Below are positions 33,174 to 42,196 of a stretch of 64,000 nucleotides of DNA, in pieces (positions within the stretch are counted from its first letter, which is position 1; each line of letters begins with the position of its first letter). The stretch covers positions 175,124-239,123 of the forward strand of contig NZ_JAMZEA010000017.1 in NCBI RefSeq assembly GCF_024172125.1. The letters run 5' to 3'. Under the pieces are notes generated by a model, which was not told the DNA's origin, did not search any database, and saw only the letters and a program-made list of their open reading frames with translations. Made by a program: the position numbers and the translations under genes. This DNA comes from Actinomadura rupiterrae. Its GTDB lineage: Bacteria; Actinomycetota; Actinomycetes; Streptosporangiales; Streptosporangiaceae.

Positions 33174-35696
33174 TCATGCGGCGGGCCGGCCTGCGGGGCG
33201 GGTGGCGTTGCGCAGGTGGGGGGCGGTGGGCGAGTCGGGGTCGTCGCGCAGGGCGGCGGGCGGGCCGGTGAAGGTGAGGCGTCCGCCGCGGGTGCCGCCG
33301 CCGGGGCCGAGTTCGATGATGTGGTCGGCGTGGGCGATGACGTCGAGGTCGTGCTCGACGGTGATGACGGTCGCGCCGTCGTCGACGAGCCGGTCGAGCA
33401 GGGCGAGGAGCGCGGTGACGTCGTCGCGGTGCAGTCCGGCGGTCGGTTCGTCCAGGACGTAGAGGCCGGCCGCGGCGCCGGTCCCGCCGCGTCCGGTGTT
33501 GGCGTGCCCGGTGTTGGCGTGCCCGTTCTTGGCGTGTCCGGTCCGGTGGAGGTGGGCGGCGAGTTTGAGGCGCTGGCGTTCGCCGCCGGACAGGGTGGTG
33601 AGGGGACGGCCGAGGGTGAGGTGGCCGAGGCCGACGCGGTCGAGGGCGGTGAGCCGGGCCTGGACGGCGGGTTCGGGGAAGATCTCGGCGGCCTGCGCGG
33701 CGGTCATGGCCATGACCTGGGCGATGGTGTGGCCGCGCAGCGGGTACCGGGCGGTCTCGGGGCGGTAGCGGGTGCCGTGGCAGGTGCGGCAGGCGGTGGT
33801 GACGGGGTCGAGGAAGGCCAGGTCGGTGGTGACGGTCCCGGCGCCGTCGCAGCCGGGGCAGGCGCCGGTGGAGTTGTGGCTGAACAGGCCGGGGTCGGTG
33901 TCGTGCGCGGCGGCGAACAGGCGGCGGATCGGGTCGAGCAGCCCGAGGTGGGTGGCGGGGCTGGCGCGGCGGGAGGCGTTGATCGGCGACTGGTCCACGA
34001 CGGTCGCCGCGGGGTGCGCGGCGGGCAGTAGCCGCGCGGCCAGGGTGGTCTTGCCCGCTCCGGCGACGCCGGTGACGCAGGTGAGCACGCCGGTGGGGAA
34101 CCGGACGGTCGCCGGGTGCAGGTTGTGCGGGACCGGGCCGTCCGGGCCGGTGAGGTCGGCGGTGGTGTCGACGGTGAGCCATCCGGTGGGGCGGCGCGGC
34201 GCGGTGTTGAGGACGGCGGGACGGGTGAGGGCGCGGGCGGTGGGGGTGGCGGCGGCGCGCAGGGCGGGCAGGTCGCCGCTGAACAGCAGCCGTCCGCCGT
34301 CCTCGCCCGCGCCGGGTCCGAGCTCGACGGCGTGGTCGGCGGCGGCGATGACGGCGGGGTCGTGGTCGACGGCGATGACGGTGTTGCCGCGGTCGACCAG
34401 CCGCCGCAGCAGCCCGGTGAGGCGGTCCACGTCGGCGGGGTGCAGGCCGGTGGACGGCTCGTCGAACAGGTAGGTCAGGCCGGTGAGGGTGGAGCCGAGG
34501 TAGCGGACGGCCTTCAGCCGCCGCGCCTCGCCGCCCGACAGGGTGCGGGTGGGGCGGCCGAGGGTGAGGTAGCCGAGCCCGGCGTCCGCCAGGCGGTGCA
34601 GGCGGGTGAGGGCGTGCTCGGCGATCGCGGCGGCGACGGGCCCCTGCTGTTCGGCGATGCCGGTGAGGACACCGATGAGCTCGGTGGTCTCCATGCGGGT
34701 GAGTTCGGGCAGGGTGCGTCCGGCGATGCGGGCGGTGCGGGCAGCAGCGTTGAGGCGGTCGCCGCCGCAGTCGGGGCAGGTGCCGCGGGTGGTGACGGCG
34801 GCGACGGCGCGGCGGTGCGAGGCGGGCTGGTCGGCGGTGTCGCGCCGCAGGTACATGCGCTCGAACCGGTCGGCGAGCCCTTCGTAGGTGTTGCCGCGGT
34901 CGCCTCCGACGCCGCCGTCCCGCGACACCTTGAAGCCCTTGCCGTGCAGGAGGGTGTGCCACTGCTCGGGGGTGTAGTCGCGCAGCGGAACGGTCGGGTC
35001 GAACAGGCCTGAGCGGGCGTGGGTCTGCCAGACCCAGGTGCCGGTGCCGAACGGCGCGAAGCGGATCGCGCCGTCGTCCAGGGAGCGGTCGCGGTCGAGG
35101 AAGGCGTCCAGGTCCAGGCGTGTGACGGCGCCGAGGCCGTGGCAGGCCGGGCACATGCCGTCGGGCTCGTTGAACGAGAACGCCGACGCCGGCCCCGCCG
35201 CAGGCTCACCCCCGCGCCCCGCGGCGGGCTCGCTGCCGTCCGCGCCACCGCGTTCACCGCCGTGCCCGGCCTTGTGCCCGGCCTCGTGCTCGGTTTCGCG
35301 GGCGTCGGGGCGTTCGGCCGCGTGGGCGGGGTCGGGGTGGGCGCAGCGGGAGTACAGGACGCGCAGGACCGGGAGGATGTCGGCGGCGGTGCCGACGACC
35401 GAGCGGGCGCCGCCGCGCGGGGGCCGATGGTCGACGACGACGGCGGGGGTGAGGCCGTCGATCAGGTCGGCGTCGGGGCGGGGGTGGCGGGGCATCCGGT
35501 CGCGGACGAACCAGGGGAGCGTCTCGGCGAGCTGCCGGTTCGCCTCGGCGGCGAGGGTGTCGAAGGCCAGGGTCGACTTGCCCGATCCGGACACGCCGGT
35601 GATCGCGACGAGGCGGTGCCTGGGCAGGGCGAGGGTGAGGTCGCGCAGGTTGTGCTCGCGGGCTCCGGTGATGGTGATGGCGTCGTGGTGGTGCAT
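33174..35696 (-). CDS. UvrA-like ABC ATPase, copy 2
   Basis: 840 aa from ATG at 35696. First module: GVSGSGKSTL at 34-43, LSGGEARRLKAVRYL, LFDEPSTGLH. Second: GVAGAGKTTL, LSGGERQRLKLAAHL, VLDEPTAGLH. CxxC zinc pairs are present (CPACHGLG, CPDCGGDR, CPGCDGAG). Two low-complexity inserts are unusual: residues 121-170 (His/Gly/Glu-rich) and, before the last Walker B, a triple NTGHA-like repeat from three 15-bp units (33496-33540). Only moderately similar to copy 1. Divergent from a WYL regulator, a common pairing for UvrA-like drug-protection ATPases. Confidence 0.87.
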   Translation of the reverse strand: MHHHDAITITGAREHNLRDLTLALPRHRLVAITGVSGSGKSTLAFDTLAAEANRQLAETLPWFVRDRMPRHPRPDADLIDGLTPAVVVDHRPPRGGARSVVGTAADILPVLRVLYSRCAHPDPAHAAERPDARETEHEAGHKAGHGGERGGADGSEPAAGRGGEPAAGPASAFSFNEPDGMCPACHGLGAVTRLDLDAFLDRDRSLDDGAIRFAPFGTGTWVWQTHARSGLFDPTVPLRDYTPEQWHTLLHGKGFKVSRDGGVGGDRGNTYEGLADRFERMYLRRDTADQPASHRRAVAAVTTRGTCPDCGGDRLNAAARTARIAGRTLPELTRMETTELIGVLTGIAEQQGPVAAAIAEHALTRLHRLADAGLGYLTLGRPTRTLSGGEARRLKAVRYLGSTLTGLTYLFDEPSTGLHPADVDRLTGLLRRLVDRGNTVIAVDHDPAVIAAADHAVELGPGAGEDGGRLLFSGDLPALRAAATPTARALTRPAVLNTAPRRPTGWLTVDTTADLTGPDGPVPHNLHPATVRFPTGVLTCVTGVAGAGKTTLAARLLPAAHPAATVVDQSPINASRRASPATHLGLLDPIRRLFAAAHDTDPGLFSHNSTGACPGCDGAGTVTTDLAFLDPVTTACRTCHGTRYRPETARYPLRGHTIAQVMAMTAAQAAEIFPEPAVQARLTALDRVGLGHLTLGRPLTTLSGGERQRLKLAAHLHRTGHAKNGHANTGHANTGRGGTGAAAGLYVLDEPTAGLHRDDVTALLALLDRLVDDGATVITVEHDLDVIAHADHIIELGPGGGTRGGRLTFTGPPAALRDDPDSPTAPHLRNATRPAGRPAA

Positions 35697-35718
35697 GCCG
35701 GTGACGGTAGGCGGCGAT

Positions 35719-35737
35719 GAGGTCAGTTCCTGTCCTC
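35719..35737. promoter_or_regulatory. Inverted repeat between uvrA-like gene 2 and WYL regulator
   Basis: GAGGTCAG-TTC-CTGTCCTC, a dyad matching at 7 of 8 positions per arm, in the centre of the 62-bp divergent gap. Likely the WYL regulator operator covering both promoters. Confidence 0.55.
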
Positions 35738-35758
35738 GTTGGCGGGCATGCTGGGGGT

Positions 35759-37000
35759 ATGGACGGTGAGCCGGAGCACATGCCGGAGGTGGACGGCGCG
35801 TCGGGGACGGCGGCGCGGCTGCTGGGGTTGCTGCAGGCGCGGCGGGAGTGGAGCGGGCCGGAGCTGGCGCGGCGGCTGGGGGTGTCGGTGCGGACCGTCC
35901 GGCGGGATGTGGACCGGTTGCGGGTGCTGGAGTACCCGGTGCGGGCGGCGGCCGGTCCGGTGGGCGGGTACCGGCTGGAGGCGGGTGCCGCGGTCGCGCC
36001 GCTGCTGCTGGAGGATGCGGAGGCCGTCGCGGTCGCGGTGGGTCTGGTCGCGGCGGCCTCGGGCGGGACGGCGGCGGGCGCGGCCGGCGCGGTGGGCACC
36101 GGTGAGCCCGATGGCGGGGACGGGGAGGCGGCACTGCGGGCGCTGGCGAAGCTGGAGCGGGTGCTGCCGGGCCGGTTGCGGCGCCGGGTCGCGGCGGTGG
36201 TGGAGGCGACGGTGCCGGTGGACGGCCCGGACGCGGGCCCGCGCGTGGATCCGGGTGTGCTGGCTGCGCTGGCGGGGGCGTGCCGGGACGGTGAGCGCGT
36301 CCGGTTCGGCTACCGGGACCGGGAGGGCCGGGTGTCGCGGCGGCTGGTCGAGCCGTCCGCGCTGGTGGCGTCGAGCCGCCGCTGGTACCTGGTCGCCTTC
36401 GACCCCGGGGCCCGCGACGTCCCGCTGGGCGACGACGCCTCCGCCGCCCGCGCCGACTCGGCCGGCGAGGCCGCCCCAAGCGCCCAGGACGATCCGACCG
36501 GCCGGGCCTCTGTGGGCAAGCCCGCCGACCGGCGCGGTCAGCCGGGCCAGGGTGATCGGACAGGCCGGGGTGATGGGGCGGGCCGAGGCGGTCGCGGTGC
36601 GGGGGCTTGGCGGACGTTTCGGCTGGATCGGGTGGAGGAGCTGTTGCTGACGGGGGTGCGCGGGGAGCGGCGCGAGGTGCCGGGCGGGGATGCGGGGGCG
36701 TTCGTGCGGCGGGCGCAGGCGGGTGGCGCGCCGCTGGTGCGGGCGGTGCTGCGGGTGCATGCTTCGGCGGAGGTGCTGGCGGACCGGTTGCGGGTGGGCC
36801 GGGAGGAGGTGGAGCCCCTGGAGGACGGGACGTGCCTGCTGCGGACGGTCCCGGGTTCGCTGGAGTGGGTCGCGATGCGGCTGGCGCATCTGGAGGTGGA
36901 TTTCACGGTGGTGGAGCCGCCGGAGCTGGCCGTCCGGCTGCGCGAGGTCGGCGCCCGCCTGCTCCGCGCCGCCGCGCCGGACCCCGACGCCACGGCCTGA
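35759..37000 (+). CDS. YafY/PafC-like WYL-domain transcriptional regulator
   Basis: 413 aa from ATG at 35759. DeoR-type HTH at residues 17-62 (LLQARREWSGPELARRLGVS, then TVRRDVDRLR), middle helical domain 80-150, WYL domain from about 165 (VRFGYRDREGRVSRRLVEPS, RRWYLVAFDP) and C-terminal WCX-like domain 290-405. A 67-residue disordered insertion (217-283, GDRTGRGDGAGRGGRGAG) interrupts the WYL fold between two strands, which is not usual. WYL proteins sense nucleic acids or nucleotides, often with DNA damage. A remnant of a second copy of its C-terminus follows the stop. Confidence 0.9.
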   Translation: MDGEPEHMPEVDGASGTAARLLGLLQARREWSGPELARRLGVSVRTVRRDVDRLRVLEYPVRAAAGPVGGYRLEAGAAVAPLLLEDAEAVAVAVGLVAAASGGTAAGAAGAVGTGEPDGGDGEAALRALAKLERVLPGRLRRRVAAVVEATVPVDGPDAGPRVDPGVLAALAGACRDGERVRFGYRDREGRVSRRLVEPSALVASSRRWYLVAFDPGARDVPLGDDASAARADSAGEAAPSAQDDPTGRASVGKPADRRGQPGQGDRTGRGDGAGRGGRGAGAWRTFRLDRVEELLLTGVRGERREVPGGDAGAFVRRAQAGGAPLVRAVLRVHASAEVLADRLRVGREEVEPLEDGTCLLRTVPGSLEWVAMRLAHLEVDFTVVEPPELAVRLREVGARLLRAAAPDPDATA

Positions 37001-37026
37001 ACGTGAGGCGGTCGGCGGCGGCCGGT

Positions 37027-37071
37027 CGGCTGCGGGAGGTCGGCGCGCGCCTGCTGCGCCGCCGGCCCTGA
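37027..37071 (+). pseudogene. Remnant duplicate of the WYL gene 3' end
   Basis: In a different frame from the WYL gene, 37027-37071 encodes RLREVGARLLRRRP-stop. The WYL protein itself ends with RLREVGARLLRAAAPDPDATA. The shared 30 bp differ only at silent third positions (CGC/CGG, GCC/GCG, CTC/CTG). Silent-only divergence suggests a relic of a diverged homologous coding end rather than a fresh slippage duplicate. Confidence 0.55.
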
Positions 37072-37230
37072 CCCCGGCCCCGGCCCCGGCCCCGCGGCGT
37101 GAACCCGCGCCAGTCTGCGAACGCGGGGCGGGTTCGCCCGCGCCGCGTCCGCGGGCCCCGGGGGCGAGACGGGCCGACCGCCCGCGCGGGGGCGGACGGT
37201 CGGCCGGGATGGTTGACGGGTTCGTGCCGG

Positions 37231-38328
37231 TCAGCGGGTGTCGGGGTGGGGTCGGTCGGGCGGGGGCCAGGTGATGAGGGTGTGGGCCCAGGTGAGGCCG
37301 GCGCCGAAGCCGGCGAGCAGGACCTGGTCGCCGGGGCGGACGCGGTGGTCGCGCAGGGCGCGGTGCAGGGCGTAGGGGAGGCTGGCGGCGCCGATGTTGC
37401 CGACGTCGTGTCCGGCGATGGCGAGCTGGTCGGGGTCGAGTCCGGCGGTGGGGGCGAGGGCGGCGACGAGTTTGGGGTTGGGCTGGTGCGGGACGACCAG
37501 GGCGAGGTCGGCGGGTTTGACGCCGGCGGCGTCGGTGGCCTCGCAGACCAGGCGGGGCAGGATCTCGGCGATGAAGGACCGGACGGCGGCGCCGTCCATG
37601 TGGATGGTGTGGTCGAGCGCGGCGATGGTCTCGGGGGTGGCGGGCAGGCGGCTGCCTCCGGCGGGGATGAGGACGTCGTCGGCGCGGGTGCCGTCGGCGC
37701 CCATGCCCATGGTGGTGATGCCGTAGGGGGCGGGGACGGGGCCGAGGACGGCGGCGGCGGCGCCGTCGCCGAACAGGGCGCTGGTGGCGCGGTCGCGGGG
37801 GTTGAGGAAACGCGAGTACACCTCGACACCGATGACCAAGGCGTAGGGGCCGCCGGGGGGAGCGTTCCGGGCGGTCTCGGAGGCGGGCGGTTCGGTCCCG
37901 CCGGGTCCGGCGGGCCGGGGCTCGGTGGTGGTGGGACGGGTGGTGAGCAGGGCGGTGGCGGTCTGGAGGGCGTGGACGAAGCCGGTGCAGGCGGCGGCGA
38001 CGTCGAAGGCGGCGGCGCGGTGGGCGCCGAGGAGCGCCTGGACGCGGCAGGCGGTGGCGGGTCCGAGTTCGTCGGGTGTGGAGGTGCCGAGGACGATGAG
38101 GTCGAGGTCTGCGGGGTCGATGCCGGCGTCGGTGAGGGCGCGGCGGGCGGCGCGGGCGGCGAGGTCGGAGGCGGCCTGGTCGGGTGCGGCGCGGTGCCGG
38201 GCGCGGATGCCGGTGCGGTCCTCGATCCAGCCGGGGTCGAGGCCGAGGCCGGTGGAGATGTCGGTGCTGGTGATCCGCTGCTCGGGCAGGTAGGCGCCGG
38301 TGCCGCGGATGGCGTACGGGATCGTCAC
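37231..38328 (-). CDS. 3-oxoacyl-ACP synthase III (KAS III/FabH-like)
   Basis: 365 aa from GTG at 38328, preceded by GGGGGGAGAACGAC. Catalytic triad C114 (DVAAACTGFVHAL), H281 (VPHQPNPKLV) and N311 (VGNIGAAS). Typical N-terminus IRGTGAYLPEQ and GDGAAAAVLG are present. A Pro/Thr-rich insertion at 131-160 lies in the substrate-loop region. Such proteins prime fatty acid or polyketide chains, or act as ester or amide-forming KAS III variants in natural product clusters. Divergent from the acyltransferase gene; part of a three-gene acyl cluster. No ACP gene is next to it. Confidence 0.92.
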   Translation of the reverse strand: MTIPYAIRGTGAYLPEQRITSTDISTGLGLDPGWIEDRTGIRARHRAAPDQAASDLAARAARRALTDAGIDPADLDLIVLGTSTPDELGPATACRVQALLGAHRAAAFDVAAACTGFVHALQTATALLTTRPTTTEPRPAGPGGTEPPASETARNAPPGGPYALVIGVEVYSRFLNPRDRATSALFGDGAAAAVLGPVPAPYGITTMGMGADGTRADDVLIPAGGSRLPATPETIAALDHTIHMDGAAVRSFIAEILPRLVCEATDAAGVKPADLALVVPHQPNPKLVAALAPTAGLDPDQLAIAGHDVGNIGAASLPYALHRALRDHRVRPGDQVLLAGFGAGLTWAHTLITWPPPDRPHPDTR

Positions 38329-38605
38329 GTCGTTCTCCCCCCATCCGGCCGGGGGCGGCCGGATCCTGGTGGTCGGTGTGCGGCGCGGCATTTGTCGTGG
38401 TTTGTGTTGGTTCGTCCTTTCAGGTCGGGTTGCCGTGGAGTCGGTGTGTGGTGGCCCGCCGGTCGGGTGGGCGGGGAACCGCTTGTCGCCGCCCCGATTC
38501 CATGAGTGAATAATCCCATTTCTTAACTCACGTTCCATATCTACTTGTTGTGTGGCGTTTGTCTGTCGAGAAGTGGAAGTGTGCCTTCCCGGTTAGGAGT
38601 GCGGA
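38329..38605. promoter_or_regulatory. AT-rich divergent promoter region of the acyl cluster
   Basis: 277 bp without a gene. 38495-38580 is markedly AT-rich for this window (GAATAATCCCATTTCTTAAC, CATATCTACTTGTTG). TGAGT (38503) and ACTCA (38526) form a 5-bp inverted repeat around it, and TTCCAT occurs twice. It probably carries both the KAS III and acyltransferase promoters. No adjacent regulator gene is present. Confidence 0.5.
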
Positions 38606-39916
38606 GTGACCCCCACCCCGCCCCCGTGGACCTCGCGGCTCGATCACGACGAGGTCTGCGCGTTCCTGTTCCCCGGTACCGGTGCCGCCGGCGCGCCCGA
38701 TCTGCGCGCGCTGGCGGCGTCGGGCCCCGTCTACGCGCGGGCGGTCGACGACGTCCTGGACGCGGTCGACCAGGCGCTGCCGCCGCCCGCCGCCGAACCC
38801 TCCGGCCCGTCCGCGAGTCCGCCGGCGGGCTCGTCCGCGGGCCTGTCCGTGACTCGGGCGGCGGAGGGGGTGCCGGTGCCGGGCGGGTGGCCGTCGATGC
38901 GGCGGATCCTGCTGGACGAGCCGGACGACTACCGCGCGGCGGCGCGCGCGCCGGGGGTGGCGCAGCTGGCCGCCTACACCGCCTCGGTCGCGGTCGACCG
39001 GGTGCTGCGCGCTGCCGGGACCGTTCCCGCCTTCACCGTCGGGCAGAGCTTCGGAGAGATCGCGGCGCTGGTCTGCGCGGGCGCGTTCTCGGTCGGTGAC
39101 GGAGCGCGGATGGCGTTCACGCTGGTGGACGTGCTGGCGCGGCGCGGCGCCGGGGGCGGCATGGGGCTGCTGGAGGCGTCCGAGGACGACACGCTGGCGA
39201 TCATCGCCGAGGCGGCGCGGGAGGCCCGCGCGGTCCGGGAGCGGCAGGCGGTGCGGCGGGCGCACCGGGTCCGTCCGGGCGGGCGGGTCCCGGCGCGCGC
39301 GGCGGCCGCGGGGACGGTGGTGGTGGCATGCCTGAACGCGCCGTCCGCCACGGTGGTGTCGGGGCCGGACGCCGAGCTGGAGGCGGTGCTGGAGGCGGCC
39401 CGCGACCGGCACGTGCGCGCGGTCCGGCTCGCCGTCCCGTACCTGTCGCACCATCCGGCGATGGCCGGCGCCGACCACGAGTGGTACGAGACGATCCGCC
39501 GGTTCCCGCAGCGGCCGCTTCAGGCGCGGGTGCACTCGCCGGTGCGGGGCCGCGCCTACCGCGACGACGACGACCTGCACCGTGCGCTGGCGGACTGCAT
39601 CGTGCGCCCGGTGCGGCTGCCGGCCACGCTGCGGGAGGTCGCCGAGGCGGGCGCGACGGTGTTCGTGGAGGCGGGCGCGGGCGACGCGCTGTGCCGGTGC
39701 GCGCGGCTGACCGTCCCGGACGTGGCGACGCTGGCGCCGCTGCGCGAGCGTCCGCGGCCGGGGGCGACGCCGCCGGTCGGCAAGTCCGCGCCGGGCGTGC
39801 TGCCCGAGGACGCCCCGGTCCGCCTGCCCGCGCGCCCGCAGCCGCACGCCGGGAGCCCTGCTGAGCCGCGCGCCGAGTCCGGTGCCGAGGCCCGCGAGGA
39901 GGCGCCCGACCACTAG
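38606..39916 (+). CDS. Acyltransferase (malonyl-CoA:ACP transacylase-like)
   Basis: 436 aa, GTG at 38606 after TTAGGAGTGCGGA. The FabD/PKS-AT fold is recognised by FLFPGTGAAG (residues 20-29), the nucleophile elbow G146-Q-S148-F-G-E151 with catalytic Ser148, and YLSHHPAM with His282. The usual GHSxGE histidine is replaced by Gln147, as in a subset of stand-alone ATs. Residues 58-95 and 375-436 are Pro/Ala-rich and probably disordered. It would load an acyl unit onto a carrier protein for the divergent KAS III. Extender specificity cannot be called from the motif. Confidence 0.85.
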   Translation: MTPTPPPWTSRLDHDEVCAFLFPGTGAAGAPDLRALAASGPVYARAVDDVLDAVDQALPPPAAEPSGPSASPPAGSSAGLSVTRAAEGVPVPGGWPSMRRILLDEPDDYRAAARAPGVAQLAAYTASVAVDRVLRAAGTVPAFTVGQSFGEIAALVCAGAFSVGDGARMAFTLVDVLARRGAGGGMGLLEASEDDTLAIIAEAAREARAVRERQAVRRAHRVRPGGRVPARAAAAGTVVVACLNAPSATVVSGPDAELEAVLEAARDRHVRAVRLAVPYLSHHPAMAGADHEWYETIRRFPQRPLQARVHSPVRGRAYRDDDDLHRALADCIVRPVRLPATLREVAEAGATVFVEAGAGDALCRCARLTVPDVATLAPLRERPRPGATPPVGKSAPGVLPEDAPVRLPARPQPHAGSPAEPRAESGAEAREEAPDH

Positions 39917-40167
39917 GCCGCCCGCCGCCTCCGGCCGGTGGCCAGGGGCTCGTCGCGTCCCGGCCGCCGGCCTGGCACCGCCGGTCGTGCCCTGTGCCCG
40001 GTCACCGGCCCGGCCCCGCGCTTTGGTCACCGGCCTGGCCTCGTGCTCTCGGCTGCTGCTCTCGGCTTCGTCCTCGGGCGCCGCCGCGCGGCCGGGCCTC
40101 GGCTGCTGTTCGGCTCCCGGTTCGTTCGCTGTTCTGCCCGGTTCCGTTCTCGTGACAGGAGCGCATC
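39917..40167. other. Non-coding gap in the acyl cluster
   Basis: 251 bp without a supportable gene. Contains short direct repeats (GGTCACCGGCC twice, CTCGGCTGCTG-like units) but no clear hairpin. GTGACAGGAGCGCATC just before the oxidase ATG supplies its ribosome site (ACAGGAG). Confidence 0.5.
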
Positions 40168-42117
40168 ATGACCCGACCGTCCGATCCGTCCTCCGCCCCG
40201 TCCCCGGTTCCGCAGGCCGATGCGTCGGGGGTGGTGTTCGAGCCGGGGGCGGGGCCGGTGGAGCTGCCGCCGGACGCGTCGGCGCTGCGGGGGTGGATGC
40301 GCGGGACGGTGCCGGACGGGCGGCTGGAGGCCAAGGAGCGGCTGATGATCGCCGAGGCGGTCCCGGCGGCGTACTTCGGCTATCCCGACGGGCTGACGCT
40401 GTCGCAGCGGCAGGGCCTGACGTATGAGCGGATGCGGGCGGCGGGCCTTGCGGCGCCGCCGGCGGCCGAGCTGCTGGAGGATCCGCCGCTGCTGTGCGGG
40501 CTGCTGGAGCGGTGCGCGGTGGCCGATCCGGCGCTGTTCCACGTGCTGATGCTGCACTACACGCTCGCGCTCGGCCCGATCGTGAGGTTCACCCCGCCGG
40601 ACGGTCCGGGTCCGCGCGCCGACCGGGAGGCGCTGGAGTCGATGGCGGCGGCCGGGACGCTGCTGATGACCGAGATCGGGCGCAGCAACAGCCACCTGTC
40701 GCCGCGGACGCTGGCCCGGCACGATCCGGAGACCGGCGGGTTCGTGCTGTCCACGCCGGACGCGGCGGCGGCCAAGTTCCCGACCAACACCGCGCATCCG
40801 GACGTGCCGAAGGTCGCGGCGGTGTACGCGACGCTGGAGCACGGCGGCAGCGAGCGCGGGGTGTTCGTGTTCACGGTGCCGCTGCGCGCGGCGGACGGCT
40901 CCACCCCGCCGGGCGTGGAGATCACGCCCGCGCCCGACACGTTCGGGCTGATGGTGGACTACGCCGCCGTGACGCTCACCGGCGTGAGGGTGCCGTTCGA
41001 GTCGTGGCTGGGCGACGGCGCGCGGCTGGAGCCGGGCGGCGGGTTCCACGATCCGGTGGGCGGGCCGGGTGAGCGGCTGGTGCGGTCGATGGGGATCGCG
41101 CCGCCGGTGTGGCGGGCGGTGGTGTCGGTGTGCGCGGCGCTGGCGCGCGCGTCGGCGGTGACGCTGGTCGCGCACACCGCCGGGCGCGCCACGCTCGGGC
41201 GGCTGGCTCCGCGCCGTCCGCTGGGGGACTACCGCAACCAGCAGGAGGCGATGCTCGGCGCGCTGGCGTCGGCGTACGCGCTGACGCTGGTCGCCGACCG
41301 GGTGAAGGGGCCGCGTCCGCTCGGGCGGGCGGCGGAGGCGGAGCCTGCGGGGGCGGGCAGCGCAGGCGCGGCGTGGGCGCCGTGGTCGGCGGTGGACCGG
41401 GACCTTGCGCTGCTGAAGGCGGCGGTGACCGCGCACACCCAGGACGTGGTCGGCGCGTGCCGGGTGCATGCGGGCGCGCCGGGGTTCGCCGCGTCGCACC
41501 GGCTGAACGGGTACCGGGGGCTGGCGCACGCCTACCAGAGCGCCGGCGGGGACAACGAGCTGATCCTGTTCGACACCGCCCGCGCCCTGGCCGCCGACCC
41601 GCCCGCTGGCACCGGCCCGGTGCCGGAGGACGGGTCGGAGTTCGGGGAGGACGGGTCGGAGTTCGGGTCGGTGGCGATGTGCCGGGGCTTGGCGGCGTCG
41701 CTGGAGCGCGCGCTGACCGTCCGGCTCGCCGACCGCACCGCCACCGGCGACGCGCCGGACGCCGAGGAGGTGTTCACGGCGTGGAACGACAACCTGGCGC
41801 TGGCGGCGACGACCGCGCGGATCGCGGCGGACGGGATCGTGCTGCGGATCGTGGACGAGTCGTCCCGGTCGGTGCCCAATGCGGCCGGGGCGCTGCTGGC
41901 GCCGCTGCTGCGGATCTACGGGCTGGACTGGATCGAGCGGCGCGCGGCGCTGCTGCTGGAGCACCGCGTCGCCGAGCCGGGGCTGCTGGAGCGGGTGGGC
42001 GCCGAGCGCCGCCGGGCCTGCGACGCGCTGGCCGGGCGGGTCGGGGACCTGGCGGCCGCGCTCGACACGCCCGCGCCGGTCGCCGCCCCGACCACCCCGC
42101 GCGAACCGGTGCTCTGA
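40168..42117 (+). CDS. Acyl-CoA oxidase/dehydrogenase-like flavoprotein
   Basis: 649 aa, ATG after ACAGGAGCGCATC. The order of motifs is that of acyl-CoA oxidases: LLMTEIGRSNSHLSPRTLAR (TELGHGSN-like FAD/substrate loop), TPDAAAAKFPTNTAHPDVPK, a dimer-type C-terminal helical half and RLNGYRGLAHAYQSAGGDNE. The GHGSN core is altered to GRSNS. Residues 487-500 repeat EDGSEFG twice from a 21-bp tandem (41626-41667). It probably introduces a double bond in an acyl-CoA or acyl-carrier substrate, with the KAS III and AT upstream. Oxidase or dehydrogenase activity is not resolved. Confidence 0.85.
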   Translation: MTRPSDPSSAPSPVPQADASGVVFEPGAGPVELPPDASALRGWMRGTVPDGRLEAKERLMIAEAVPAAYFGYPDGLTLSQRQGLTYERMRAAGLAAPPAAELLEDPPLLCGLLERCAVADPALFHVLMLHYTLALGPIVRFTPPDGPGPRADREALESMAAAGTLLMTEIGRSNSHLSPRTLARHDPETGGFVLSTPDAAAAKFPTNTAHPDVPKVAAVYATLEHGGSERGVFVFTVPLRAADGSTPPGVEITPAPDTFGLMVDYAAVTLTGVRVPFESWLGDGARLEPGGGFHDPVGGPGERLVRSMGIAPPVWRAVVSVCAALARASAVTLVAHTAGRATLGRLAPRRPLGDYRNQQEAMLGALASAYALTLVADRVKGPRPLGRAAEAEPAGAGSAGAAWAPWSAVDRDLALLKAAVTAHTQDVVGACRVHAGAPGFAASHRLNGYRGLAHAYQSAGGDNELILFDTARALAADPPAGTGPVPEDGSEFGEDGSEFGSVAMCRGLAASLERALTVRLADRTATGDAPDAEEVFTAWNDNLALAATTARIAADGIVLRIVDESSRSVPNAAGALLAPLLRIYGLDWIERRAALLLEHRVAEPGLLERVGAERRRACDALAGRVGDLAAALDTPAPVAAPTTPREPVL

Positions 42118-42196
42118 GCCGTCCGCGCCCGTCCAGGCGTCCCCGGGCGGGACCACGCCGCACGTTCGTGCGGGGCCGGTGCCCGGCCGGGGCGGG

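Noticed and set aside
35697..36479. N-terminal extension of UvrA-like copy 2 by 261 residues
   Set aside because: It is Pro/Arg-rich, antisense to the WYL gene, and crosses the divergent promoter; UvrA-like homology starts at ITITGAREHNL after 35696.
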